NCBI GenBank assembly: GCA_002937555.1
Contig: PTKB01000050.1
Span: forward strand, 1 to 12,494
From: Alphaproteobacteria bacterium MarineAlpha10_Bin2
GTDB taxonomy: Bacteria; Pseudomonadota; Alphaproteobacteria; UBA828
DNA length: 12,494 nt
Direction: 5' to 3'
Within the stretch, counting starts at the first letter, position 1; the number at the start of each line of letters is the position of its first letter. The notes below the pieces were generated by a model that worked only from the letters and a program-made list of their open reading frames with translations, had not been told where the DNA came from and ran no database searches. This document shows, piece after piece, positions 6,225 to 12,125 of the stretch. Both the position numbers and the translations under genes were made by a program.

Positions 6225-7424
6225 CTAGCCGACCGTACCGGCGGCGCGTAAGGCCGCGATATCGTCATCGCTCTTGTCTAGCAATTCGCGTAAGACGTCA
6301 TCGGTGTGCTGGCCAAGCAGCGGCGGCGACGTATATGTGTCCTCGCCCGTGGCGCTCATCTTAACCGGATTGCCGGGCATTTGCACTTCTCCGCCGTCCG
6401 GGTGGGGCACCGTCACCACCATATTGCGCGCCTGCACCTGCACGTCGTTCAAGGCGTGTTCTAAGTCATTGACGGGGGCGCAGGGAATTTTGACTTCGGC
6501 CAGTTTCTCCAACCAAAAATCGCAGCTCTCTTGGCTGAGGCGGGCGCTGATTTTTTCCTCGATAAATTCCTTGGCTGCGAGACGCCCCGGTTGCAGATCG
6601 AAGGCGTCGTCCATGAGTTCCTCGATCTCCATCATGTCGCGAAACCGTGCCCAAGCTTCGTTGGTGATGATGGCGATGATCAGCCACAAATCCTTGGTCG
6701 GGTAAGTGTTGTAGGGCACATGCACGAAATGGGCATTGCCGATGGCGCCCGGCACCTCGCCGGAGAGGAAATACATGGTGGCCATGTAGTTGATCAGCGA
6801 AACCTGACAGTCCTGCATCGAGATATCGATATGCTGGCCGCGCCCGGTGCGTTCGCGTGCGTGCAGCGCGGCGAGCATGCCGACGGCGCTGAACATGCCG
6901 CCGCCGAGATCGCCGATGGGAATGCCGGCCCGCGTCGGCGGCGCGCCTTCCTGCCCGGTGATCGACATGCCGCCGCCATAGCCTTGCGCCACCATGTCGA
7001 AGGCCGGGCGTTTGAACGCCGGGCCGGATTCACCGAACCCGGTTACCGTGCAGGTGATGATGCGCTCGTTTACTTTGGTCAGCTCGTCATAGTCGATTTT
7101 GAGCCGCGCCGTGACGCCGGGGCTGAAGTTGCTGAGCACGATATCGGCCTTTTTCACCAGCTCGTAAAACAGCGCCAGCCCTTCCCCACTCTTCAAATCG
7201 ATACAAATGCTTTCTTTATTGCGGTTGAGCGTCAGGAAATAAGCGCCCATGCCGTTTAGCGAATTTTTCGGATCCTTGGCCAGAAGCCCGCGCGTCAACT
7301 CGCCCTTGCCCGGCGGTTCCACCTTGATCGTCCGCGCCCCCAGATCGGCCAAAAGCATGGCGCCGAACGGCCCTGACAGCATGTGCGTCAGGTCGATCAC
7401 GACCAGGTCGGACAATGCTTTCAT
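6225..7424 (-). CDS. Class III CoA-transferase (CaiB/BaiF, formyl-CoA transferase family)
   Basis: A full-length (399-residue) family III CoA-transferase, which moves CoA between carboxylic acids through an aspartyl anhydride. Features in order: VVIDLTHMLSGPFGAMLLADLGA (8-30), IKVEPPGKGE (33-42), LNRNKESICIDLKSGEG (66-82), VTGFGESGP (127-135), catalytic Asp172 in PIGDLGGGM (equivalent to Asp169 of Oxalobacter formyl-CoA transferase), GRGQHIDISMQD (193-204), PCAPVNDLEH, and the end motif PPLLGQHTDDVL. Substrates range from oxalate and carnitine to succinate, itaconate and HMG, and cannot be inferred here. Start ATG 7424 lies 115 nt from the divergent cysteine hydrolase, with a well-formed promoter (TTGACC, 17 nt, TAGATT) between. 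The HMG-CoA-lyase gene follows, making a likely activation and cleavage pair. Confidence 0.93.
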   Translation of the reverse strand: MKALSDLVVIDLTHMLSGPFGAMLLADLGARTIKVEPPGKGELTRGLLAKDPKNSLNGMGAYFLTLNRNKESICIDLKSGEGLALFYELVKKADIVLSNFSPGVTARLKIDYDELTKVNERIITCTVTGFGESGPAFKRPAFDMVAQGYGGGMSITGQEGAPPTRAGIPIGDLGGGMFSAVGMLAALHARERTGRGQHIDISMQDCQVSLINYMATMYFLSGEVPGAIGNAHFVHVPYNTYPTKDLWLIIAIITNEAWARFRDMMEIEELMDDAFDLQPGRLAAKEFIEEKISARLSQESCDFWLEKLAEVKIPCAPVNDLEHALNDVQVQARNMVVTVPHPDGGEVQMPGNPVKMSATGEDTYTSPPLLGQHTDDVLRELLDKSDDDIAALRAAGTVG

Positions 7425-7448
7425 CGTGCGCAGCTCCGTGTTTTCATA

Positions 7449-7495
7449 TTGACAAAGGTACGGACAAATCTATGGAATATGCCCAGTGCGGTCAA
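7449..7495. promoter_or_regulatory. Overlapping divergent sigma70-type promoters
   Basis: Plus strand: TTGACA (7449-7454), 16-nt spacer, TATGGA (7471-7476), pointing to the cysteine hydrolase. Minus strand: TTGACC (7495-7490), 17-nt spacer, TAGATT (7472-7467), pointing to the CoA-transferase. The two -10 elements overlap, so the promoters probably compete. The GGTACGGACAA element lies in the plus-strand spacer and abuts the minus-strand -10. Both spacings are near ideal, which makes this the best promoter candidate in the window. Confidence 0.55.
7457..7467 (+). promoter_or_regulatory. Candidate operator GGTACGGACAA (shared with 3042-3052)
   Basis: This differs at one of 11 bases from the element in the other divergent region and sits between the -35 and -10 of the plus-strand promoter, touching the -10 of the minus-strand promoter. 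Bound protein would block both. A flanking GACAAA repeat (7451-7456 and 7463-7468) adds direct-repeat character. Regulator identity is unknown; a GntR-type protein is a guess from the half-sites. Confidence 0.5.
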
Positions 7496-7539
7496 TGTGA
7501 CCGGCGCGGCTGGCAGTGCAGCGAAAGGGAGTGTGCGTC

Positions 7540-8175
7540 ATGGGAACGGATGCCTATAAAAAAATCGGCTATGGCGATCGCGAGATCGGATTCGGCCGTC
7601 GCCCCGCCGTCGTAGTGGTGGATTTTCAGCGCGCCTTTACCGACCCGGACATGGAGTTCGGCGGTTGCGAACTGGTGCAGCGCGCCATCGAGAATACGGC
7701 GCGTGTTCTGGAAGTGGCACGCCGCGCCAATGTGCCGGTGGCCAATTGCTACACCGCCTATCATTCCGAACGCGACATGCCGCCATGGAAGATCGGCCCG
7801 GTGCATGATTCCTTCTATTACGGCGATCCCTGTACCGAGATCGAACCGAAGACCTCGGATCCCAACCATGATTTCATCTTTTGCAAAACCGGCCCTTCGA
7901 TCTTCTTCAACACGCCATGCACCACTCTCTTGGCAAAAAACGGTATCGACACGACGATCATCACCGGCTGCATGACGAGCGGCTGCATCCGCGCCAGCAT
8001 CATCGATTCGTTCAGTCACGGCTACCGCACCATGGTGCCGGAGGATTGCGTCGGCGATGCGGAGGAGGGGCCGCACAACGACAACCTACGCGACGTCGGG
8101 CGGCGTTACGCAGATGTTATCGATTCGCAAACCGCGATCGATTATCTCGAAGATTACCGCACGCGAAACAATTAG
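7540..8175 (+). CDS. Isochorismatase-family cysteine hydrolase, N-carbamoylsarcosine amidase-like
   Basis: A 211-residue cysteine amidohydrolase with the full Asp-Lys-Cys triad: D28 in VVVVDFQRAFTD, K116 in IFCKTGPS and C149 in GCMTSGCIRAS. The TSGCIRA nucleophile motif and the N-terminal GYGDREIGFGRRPAVVVVD stretch are typical of the N-carbamoylsarcosine amidase/maleamate amidohydrolase branch, not of nicotinamidases or isochorismatases. Such enzymes release ammonia from carbamoyl or amide groups (N-carbamoylsarcosine, biuret, maleamate, ureidoacrylate); the actual substrate is open. ATG 7540 was chosen over GTG 7516 because AAGGGAG lies 8 nt before it and the alternative start overlaps that site. 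It is a single plus-strand gene behind a good promoter with the shared operator, convergent with the next operon (18 nt between stops). Confidence 0.9.
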   Translation: MGTDAYKKIGYGDREIGFGRRPAVVVVDFQRAFTDPDMEFGGCELVQRAIENTARVLEVARRANVPVANCYTAYHSERDMPPWKIGPVHDSFYYGDPCTEIEPKTSDPNHDFIFCKTGPSIFFNTPCTTLLAKNGIDTTIITGCMTSGCIRASIIDSFSHGYRTMVPEDCVGDAEEGPHNDNLRDVGRRYADVIDSQTAIDYLEDYRTRNN

Positions 8176-8193
8176 CCGCGTCGCGGCCGCTCT

Positions 8194-8481
8194 TCAGCAC
8201 ATCGGCTTGATCTGAATACCCTCGGTGTGCGGGGCGGCAGCAACGGCGCGCCCCGCGCCGGTCCGCTCCTTCACCTTCACCGGCGAATCGTCGCACTCGC
8301 GGTAGGCGCTCATGGCGCGCGCCATGGAAAGGGCGCCGCGACGCGTGGCGCAGCCGCAGACGAAGGAAAGCATCTCCATGCCGCGCGCATTGGTCTCGCC
8401 GCGCACCACGCGCCAGATCGGCTGCTCGCCGAACAGGCCTTCCGTCACATAGTAATGCCGCGCTGCGTTGTCCTCCGCCAT
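8194..8481 (-). CDS. Small conserved-looking protein of unknown function
   Basis: A 95-residue soluble protein starting MAEDNAARHYYVTEG, with a central MLSFVCGCATRRGALSMARAM segment and four cysteines including C-G-C and a C-terminal PMC. I do not recognise the family. It has a GGGCGGGA ribosome-binding-site candidate before ATG 8481 and begins 12 nt after the dehydrogenase stop, so it looks like the last gene of the five-gene minus-strand operon. No signal peptide or membrane helix is visible. The aromatic, charged N-terminal half (HYYVTEGLFGEQPIWRVV) looks like a folded beta-rich domain, not random high-GC translation. An overlapping frame on the same strand lacks these features. Confidence 0.6.
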   Translation of the reverse strand: MAEDNAARHYYVTEGLFGEQPIWRVVRGETNARGMEMLSFVCGCATRRGALSMARAMSAYRECDDSPVKVKERTGAGRAVAAAPHTEGIQIKPMC

Positions 8482-8493
8482 GCCGATCCCGCC

Positions 8494-9366
8494 CTATGAA
8501 TTGCGCTCCAGGGTGAACGGATAAATCTTGGTGAAATCGGACGCCGGCAATTCCTCGAACATCCGTCCCCACACCTTTTGCAGCAGCGTATCGCTTAACA
8601 GATGCGGCGCATTCAAGGCCTTACAGGAATCGACATAGAGCCGCAAATCCTTGGCCATCAAGCGCGTCGCGAAACCGGAATCGTAGCTTTCAGTGAGAAT
8701 GCGGTTGGGGAATTTATCGGTGATGGCGGTATTCTTGCCGCTTGAAACCGAGATCGTGTCGATAATCGTCGCCATGTCGAGGCCTTGCGAAGCGCCAAAC
8801 GCCATCGCTTCGCTGGTTGCCGCCATCGCCATGCCGGAGAGAAAGTTGTTGAGGAGCTTCATCGCCATTCCTTGACCGGGCTCGGTGCCGACATGGCGGG
8901 CATTCTTGGCCATCGGCAGGAGCAACGGCTCAAGGCGCTCGAACAGGGCTTCGGGTGCAGCCACCATCATCGCCAGCGTACCGGCGCGCGCGCCCGAGGC
9001 ACCGCCGCTAACCGGCGCGTCCGCATAGGCGATGCCGGCTTCGGCCAGTAAATCATGGGTAGCGCGGGCTTCGCTGGCGCCCGACGTGGTGTTGTCGACC
9101 ACCACCTCGGCAATTCGCCCATCCGTGGCGATTATTTCTCGCGCCACGGCTTCCACCGTCGGCCCGTCCGGCAGGCAGAGAAAAACGATCGCGGCAGTTT
9201 GCGCGACTTCGCCGACACTCGATGCCGCCCTTGCGCCCTCCGGCGCGCGGTCCGCCGTGCCGGCAGCGTCGTAACAGATCATCGGGTTGCCCGCCGCCGC
9301 CAAATTGACGGCCATCGGGCCGCCCATATTGCCAAGGCCGATAAAGCCCAGGAGCTGATCAGTCAT
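8494..9366 (-). CDS. 3-hydroxyisobutyrate dehydrogenase / tartronate semialdehyde reductase family enzyme
   Basis: A complete 290-residue beta-hydroxyacid dehydrogenase. Rossmann motif GFIGLGNMG (7-15); substrate-binding DAPVSGG (116-122); catalytic lysine in GMAMKLLNN (K170); C-terminal MAKDLRL (K239). An aspartate after the second strand (CYDAAG, D33) suggests NAD(H) rather than NADP(H) use. The family reversibly oxidises 3-hydroxyisobutyrate, D-glycerate/tartronate semialdehyde, 2-(hydroxymethyl)glutarate, 4-hydroxybutyrate and similar compounds; the substrate is not decidable here. ATG 9366 overlaps the TGA of the upstream carboxymuconolactone-decarboxylase-like gene by 8 nt (ATGACTGA), showing translational coupling. 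In this operon it could reduce or oxidise an aldehyde made by the aminotransferase (inference). Confidence 0.92.
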   Translation of the reverse strand: MTDQLLGFIGLGNMGGPMAVNLAAAGNPMICYDAAGTADRAPEGARAASSVGEVAQTAAIVFLCLPDGPTVEAVAREIIATDGRIAEVVVDNTTSGASEARATHDLLAEAGIAYADAPVSGGASGARAGTLAMMVAAPEALFERLEPLLLPMAKNARHVGTEPGQGMAMKLLNNFLSGMAMAATSEAMAFGASQGLDMATIIDTISVSSGKNTAITDKFPNRILTESYDSGFATRLMAKDLRLYVDSCKALNAPHLLSDTLLQKVWGRMFEELPASDFTKIYPFTLERNS

Positions 9367-9757
9367 CGCCGCCCGCTTCCGCCGCTTCGAGCTCGTCCAA
9401 CACGCGCCGGCCTATGCGGAACGCCTCGACCGCAGCCGGCACGCCGCAATAGATGCCGATTTGCAGCAGCGTCTCCTTGATCTCCTCGATGGAGCAGCCG
9501 TTCCGGAGTGCGCCGCGGAAGTGCATTTCAAACTCGGCCGGGCGGTTGAGCGCAGCGAGCATGCAAAGATTGTTAAGGCTGCGCTGCTTGCGCTCGAGGC
9601 CCGGGCGTCCCCACACTGCGCCCCAGCAATATTCCGTCATGAATTCCTGGAATTCCTGATTGAACTCATTGGCGCCTTTGATGGCGCGCTGGACATATTC
9701 CTCGCCGAGCACTTCGGTGCGGATCTTGAGGCCTTTTTCGAACATTTCGTTGGGCAT
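9359..9757 (-). CDS. Carboxymuconolactone decarboxylase (CMD) family protein, PcaC-like
   Basis: A 132-residue all-helical protein. It opens MFEKGLKIRTEVLGEEYV, contains WGRPGLERKQRSLNNLCMLAALNR and ends EIKETLLQIGIYCGVPAAVEAF, the layout of PcaC/4-carboxymuconolactone decarboxylase. The AhpD-type CxxC pair is absent, so a peroxidase-partner role is unlikely. PcaC proper decarboxylates 4-carboxymuconolactone in the beta-ketoadipate pathway, but no other gene of that pathway is here, so the protein probably serves another substrate or isomerisation. ATG 9757 is preceded by GGGAG at 8 nt. It follows the aminotransferase by 32 nt and overlaps the dehydrogenase by 8 nt. The family call is strong; the function is open. 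Confidence 0.88.
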   Translation of the reverse strand: MPNEMFEKGLKIRTEVLGEEYVQRAIKGANEFNQEFQEFMTEYCWGAVWGRPGLERKQRSLNNLCMLAALNRPAEFEMHFRGALRNGCSIEEIKETLLQIGIYCGVPAAVEAFRIGRRVLDELEAAEAGGDD

Positions 9758-9789
9758 TTATTGTCTCCCGCTGGGCTGGTGATTGTTGA

Positions 9790-10701
9790 TTATGCGATGT
9801 CGCGGTCTTGTAAAACCTCCTCGGCGCGGATGCCGCACCAGCCGGCTTCGCGGCGGCGCCAATATTCTTCCGAGAGGCGCGAAGTCAGAATGCCGGGCGC
9901 GCCGTTGCCGAGCGTCTTGCCGTCGACTTGCGTGACCGGCGTGATGCCGCCCGCCGTGGTGCTGGTGAAGGCTTCGTCGGCGCCGCGCAAATCATTCGGC
10001 GTCAGTGGCTGTTCGCTGGTCTCGACGCCCATATCCTCGGCGAGGTCGAACACCGAGCGGCGCGTCACGCCCTCAAGCAAATTGCCGCGCGGCGTGAATA
10101 GTTTGCCGTCCTTGGCGAGCCAGATATTGAAGCCCGGTCCTTCGGAAAGAAATCCGTCCGGTGTACACAGGAGAGCCGAATCGCCGCCTTTTTCATAGGC
10201 CTCGAGCAAGCCCCGGGTGAGGTCCATCCAGTTGAAGTTTTTCACCCGCGCATCTATGGCCTCCATCGGCACACGCTGATTTTCGGTAATCACCATATTG
10301 ACGCCGGTGGTTTGCTTGTCTTTGCCGAGCACCCAGTAATAGGGCACGCACACCGCCATCAGGCCGTTTTTGCATTTGCGGATATCGCGGTCGGCCAAAT
10401 CGAGGAAGGGCCCGCGCGTCGCCATCAGAGTGATGCAGGTATCATCGAGCCCCGAGCGCACAATGCATTCGGCGACAATGCGCCGGATACCGTCGAGCGT
10501 ATAGGGCGGCGCGATCTGCATGGCGCTGTACGAGGCCTCGAAGCGCTGTAAGTGATCATCGAGCCGGAAAATAAAACCCTTGCACGAGGACAGCGTGTCA
10601 TACACCACATCGCTCTTGGTGAAGGTGGGCTCCATGATGGAGATCTTGGCTTCGCTCACGGGTACGAATTCATCGTCGATGAAGGCGATACTTTCGGCCA
10701 T
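9790..10701 (-). CDS. Class IV PLP aminotransferase, (R)-amine transaminase-like
   Basis: A 303-residue fold-type IV PLP enzyme. Key parts: FTKSDVVYDTLSSCKGFIFRLDDHLQRF (about 27-54), TLMATRG (91-97), the PLP lysine in ARVKNFNWMDL (K154), LSEGPGFNIWL with Glu187 binding the PLP ring nitrogen, GVTRRSV (211-217) and STTAGG (247-252) for phosphate and carboxylate contacts. The SDxxYDT block, VKNF(N/Q)WxD and TTAGGxxPV resemble remembered (R)-selective amine transaminases more than IlvE, D-amino-acid transaminase or PabC, but D-amino acid or branched-chain donors remain possible. ATG 10701 was preferred to 10722 because GAGAGGA lies immediately upstream at normal spacing. It is second in the operon, 53 nt after the thioesterase, and probably feeds an aldehyde or keto acid to the downstream dehydrogenase. 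Confidence 0.88.
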   Translation of the reverse strand: MAESIAFIDDEFVPVSEAKISIMEPTFTKSDVVYDTLSSCKGFIFRLDDHLQRFEASYSAMQIAPPYTLDGIRRIVAECIVRSGLDDTCITLMATRGPFLDLADRDIRKCKNGLMAVCVPYYWVLGKDKQTTGVNMVITENQRVPMEAIDARVKNFNWMDLTRGLLEAYEKGGDSALLCTPDGFLSEGPGFNIWLAKDGKLFTPRGNLLEGVTRRSVFDLAEDMGVETSEQPLTPNDLRGADEAFTSTTAGGITPVTQVDGKTLGNGAPGILTSRLSEEYWRRREAGWCGIRAEEVLQDRDIA

Positions 10702-10754
10702 GGCATCCTCTCTTGCGCTCAATTTCTTGTTACGGCATCGCCGTCATTAGAGCA

Positions 10755-11243
10755 TTAAAATTCCCGTCCCTCAAAGTCGGCGATGGAGGCGCGCATGGCG
10801 TCGGAAATGCGTTCTTTTTTGCCCGTCACCGTTACCACCATGACGAGGAGGGAGGTGGATTGGCAGGTCAGACCCTTTTCCGCGCTCCAGGCGCCATATT
10901 CGAGCACGATGCTGGTGTTGCCGATTTTCACCGTGCGCACGGTAATGATCAGGCGTTCGTTGTAAAATACGGGCTGTTTATATTCGGCTTCCAGGCGGGC
11001 GAGGACGCATCCGGTGACATCCGGCCCCGGCGTCGAAAGGCCGTGATGCATCATGTATCCCAGGCGCGCATCCTCGAAATAACGCAGGAAAGTTGTGTGA
11101 TTGAGATGACTCAGGGCATCCAATTCGGCGAATAGGGCGCGGCGCGCCAAGGCGAAACGCCAGCCGGCTTCGATATTGAATTCGCCGGCGATATCTGGCC
11201 GCTCTTGTAAATCTATGAACGGCTCGAACGGGTCGCGCTTCAT
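10755..11243 (-). CDS. Hot-dog acyl-CoA thioesterase, 4-hydroxybenzoyl-CoA thioesterase family
   Basis: A 162-residue single hot-dog domain. The diagnostic segment is ELDALSHLNHTTFLRYFEDAR (40-60), the helix entry where 4HBT-type enzymes carry D..GH(V/L)N..Y..YFE.AR. The canonical Asp/Gly positions are changed to AL and S, but His46, Asn48 and His49 are present. Strands LEAEYKQPVFYNERLIITVRTVKIG and SIVLEYGAWS follow as expected. Such enzymes hydrolyse acyl-CoA to the free acid in the cytoplasm and work as homotetramers. ATG 11243 has only a modest upstream AGCCTGCC-type sequence, so a slightly different start is possible. It is the first gene of the operon, reading away from the AT-rich region 11244-11441, where a weak promoter candidate lies at 11277-11305. 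Confidence 0.86.
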   Translation of the reverse strand: MKRDPFEPFIDLQERPDIAGEFNIEAGWRFALARRALFAELDALSHLNHTTFLRYFEDARLGYMMHHGLSTPGPDVTGCVLARLEAEYKQPVFYNERLIITVRTVKIGNTSIVLEYGAWSAEKGLTCQSTSLLVMVVTVTGKKERISDAMRASIADFEGREF

Positions 11244-11276
11244 GGCAGGCTCCAGGCAGGTGACGGATGCCGAGCG

Positions 11277-11305
11277 GTTCTAACAAGGCGACCGGTGTCG
11301 CACAA
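11277..11305 (-). promoter_or_regulatory. Weak candidate promoter with inverted repeat for the five-gene operon
   Basis: On the minus strand TTGTGC (11305-11300) and TAGAAC (11282-11277) are exactly 17 nt apart, about 34 nt upstream of the thioesterase ATG. The spacer holds the inverted repeat GCGAC-CGGT-GTCGC (11288-11301), a possible operator. It does not match the GGTNCGGACAA element. The -35 matches only three consensus bases. Confidence 0.3.
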
Positions 11306-11441
11306 GAAGAGTACACCGGCGGAAAAATGCTATTTTATTTACGATATTGCCGGTCGAAAGCTTTACGATCCCGCAAGTCGGAATTTGGCCGCAAGGTCTT
11401 CCGTTGAGACCCATTTATTTTAAATCGAGCAGGAATTGGCA

Positions 11442-11693
11442 ATGGCTGAAAAGAAGGGCGGAGCGAAGCCTGGCGGAAAAAATATTACGGTGCCGTCGTC
11501 GGCGGCGCTGCGCCAACAAGGTGTGCGCAGACAGGCCGGCGGTGCGCAGCAAGGCGCTCAGCGTCAGCAAGCCGGGGCTGATCTCGAAGTTGGTCGCGTA
11601 GCCTCCTCCCGGGAGGCTGAGGTTGCTTCAGGCGCTTCAGGTCTGGCCGAGCGACGCTCCAGGCCAGCAGAAGGTCACGAGGACTCCGAGTAG
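11442..11693 (+). CDS. Q/G/A-rich low-complexity protein, N-terminal part; C-terminus probably foreign
   Basis: ATG 11442 is preceded by AGGA at 7 nt and opens MAEKKGGAKPGGKNITVPSS, then AALRQQGVRRQAGGAQQG with repeated RQQ/AQQG units. I do not recognise the family. The first 45-50 codons look like a real start: good ribosome site, an AT-rich leader typical of a promoter region, and Lys/Gln-rich disorder. From about codon 47 (nt 11580-11600) the frame runs antisense to a strand that reads GGGYATNFEISPG, continuing a signal-peptide ORF from the right. The final residues, up to TAG at 11691-11693, are therefore probably not native. I infer that a junction cuts this gene. Confidence 0.45.
   Translation: MAEKKGGAKPGGKNITVPSSAALRQQGVRRQAGGAQQGAQRQQAGADLEVGRVASSREAEVASGASGLAERRSRPAEGHEDSE
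11600..11618. repeat. GC-rich palindrome/hairpin near the right-hand junction
   Basis: CCTCCCGGGAGG (11605-11616) is a perfect 12-bp palindrome; AGCCTC (11600-11605) and GAGGCT (11613-11618) can pair in an alternative stem with a 7-nt loop. No T-tract follows, so a classical terminator is unlikely. It lies where the coding style changes strand and character. Confidence 0.5.
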
Positions 11694-11714
11694 GACGAGC
11701 GTCTTCTTTCTCAT
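11637..11714 (-). pseudogene. Signal-peptide ORF stopped after 25 codons (broken secreted protein start)
   Basis: From ATG 11714 (AGGA about 9 nt upstream; a second in-frame ATG at 11726) the minus strand encodes MRKKTLVLLGVLVTF and then CWPGASLGQT. This is a textbook Sec signal peptide: KK charge, hydrophobic core, and a small-residue cleavage region at ASLG-Q. It then meets TGA at 11637-11639 and a second TGA at 11628-11630. Past both stops the same frame stays coding-like (SNLSLPGGGYATNFEISPG) until about 11575. A bare signal peptide is not a functional protein, so this is either a gene with nonsense mutations, a gene with TGA read as an amino acid, or a gene cut at the assembly junction. 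Confidence 0.45.
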
Positions 11715-11726
11715 TCGTAGGTTCAT

Positions 11727-12125
11727 CCTATTCGTTCGGTCTTGGCCTCAGATCGGCTCAGTTTCCGGCCCTTCCAAATCGCGAAGACAGCCGGACAGAT
11801 GGTCAACGGACGAACATACCGCCTTCGGCCACGTCCAAGGCGATGGCGTCGAAGAAACCGCGTCGCAAGCGAAACTCCCACCGCGATGATCTGGTGGAGA
11901 GAGGAACGCGAAAACATCCCCTGCGCTCGGTCGATTGAGGAGTTTCGGATTCGGTTGTTGGCATCTACTTCCCCTCTGAAGGGTCTAGAAAGCCCCTGCC
12001 CCCGCTGCGCTTTTGCTCCGCCGGCCGGCGAACTAACCTGATTGAACGACGACGGTATCATTCCGATCGTCGAGAATTCGTCAGGAAACCGATGGCCAAC
12101 CCCGAACCGTACTAAGCTTGTTGTG
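11727..12125. other. About 400 nt with no convincing gene
   Basis: Open frames exist on both strands (for example minus 11723-12172), but their products are Arg/Ser/Pro-rich, without domain motifs or ribosome sites, and look like chance translation of GC-rich DNA. The only structure noticed is the perfect palindrome CGCCGGCCGGCG at 12019-12030. No tRNA, rRNA, riboswitch or mobile-element ends were recognised. Confidence 0.5.

Noticed and set aside
7406..7415. GGTCGGACAA inside the CoA-transferase start, resembling the shared operator
   Set aside because: It lacks one central base of the dyad and is explained by codons 4-7 of the CoA-transferase; not counted as a third site.
8176..8193. GC-rich CCGCG/CGCGG inverted sequence between convergent stops as a terminator
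   Set aside because: The loop would be a single base and there is no T-tract on either strand.
11611..11622. GGGAGGCTGAGG, similar to a piece of the human Alu repeat
   Set aside because: The match is only about 12 bases and the flanks do not resemble Alu; human contamination is not supported.
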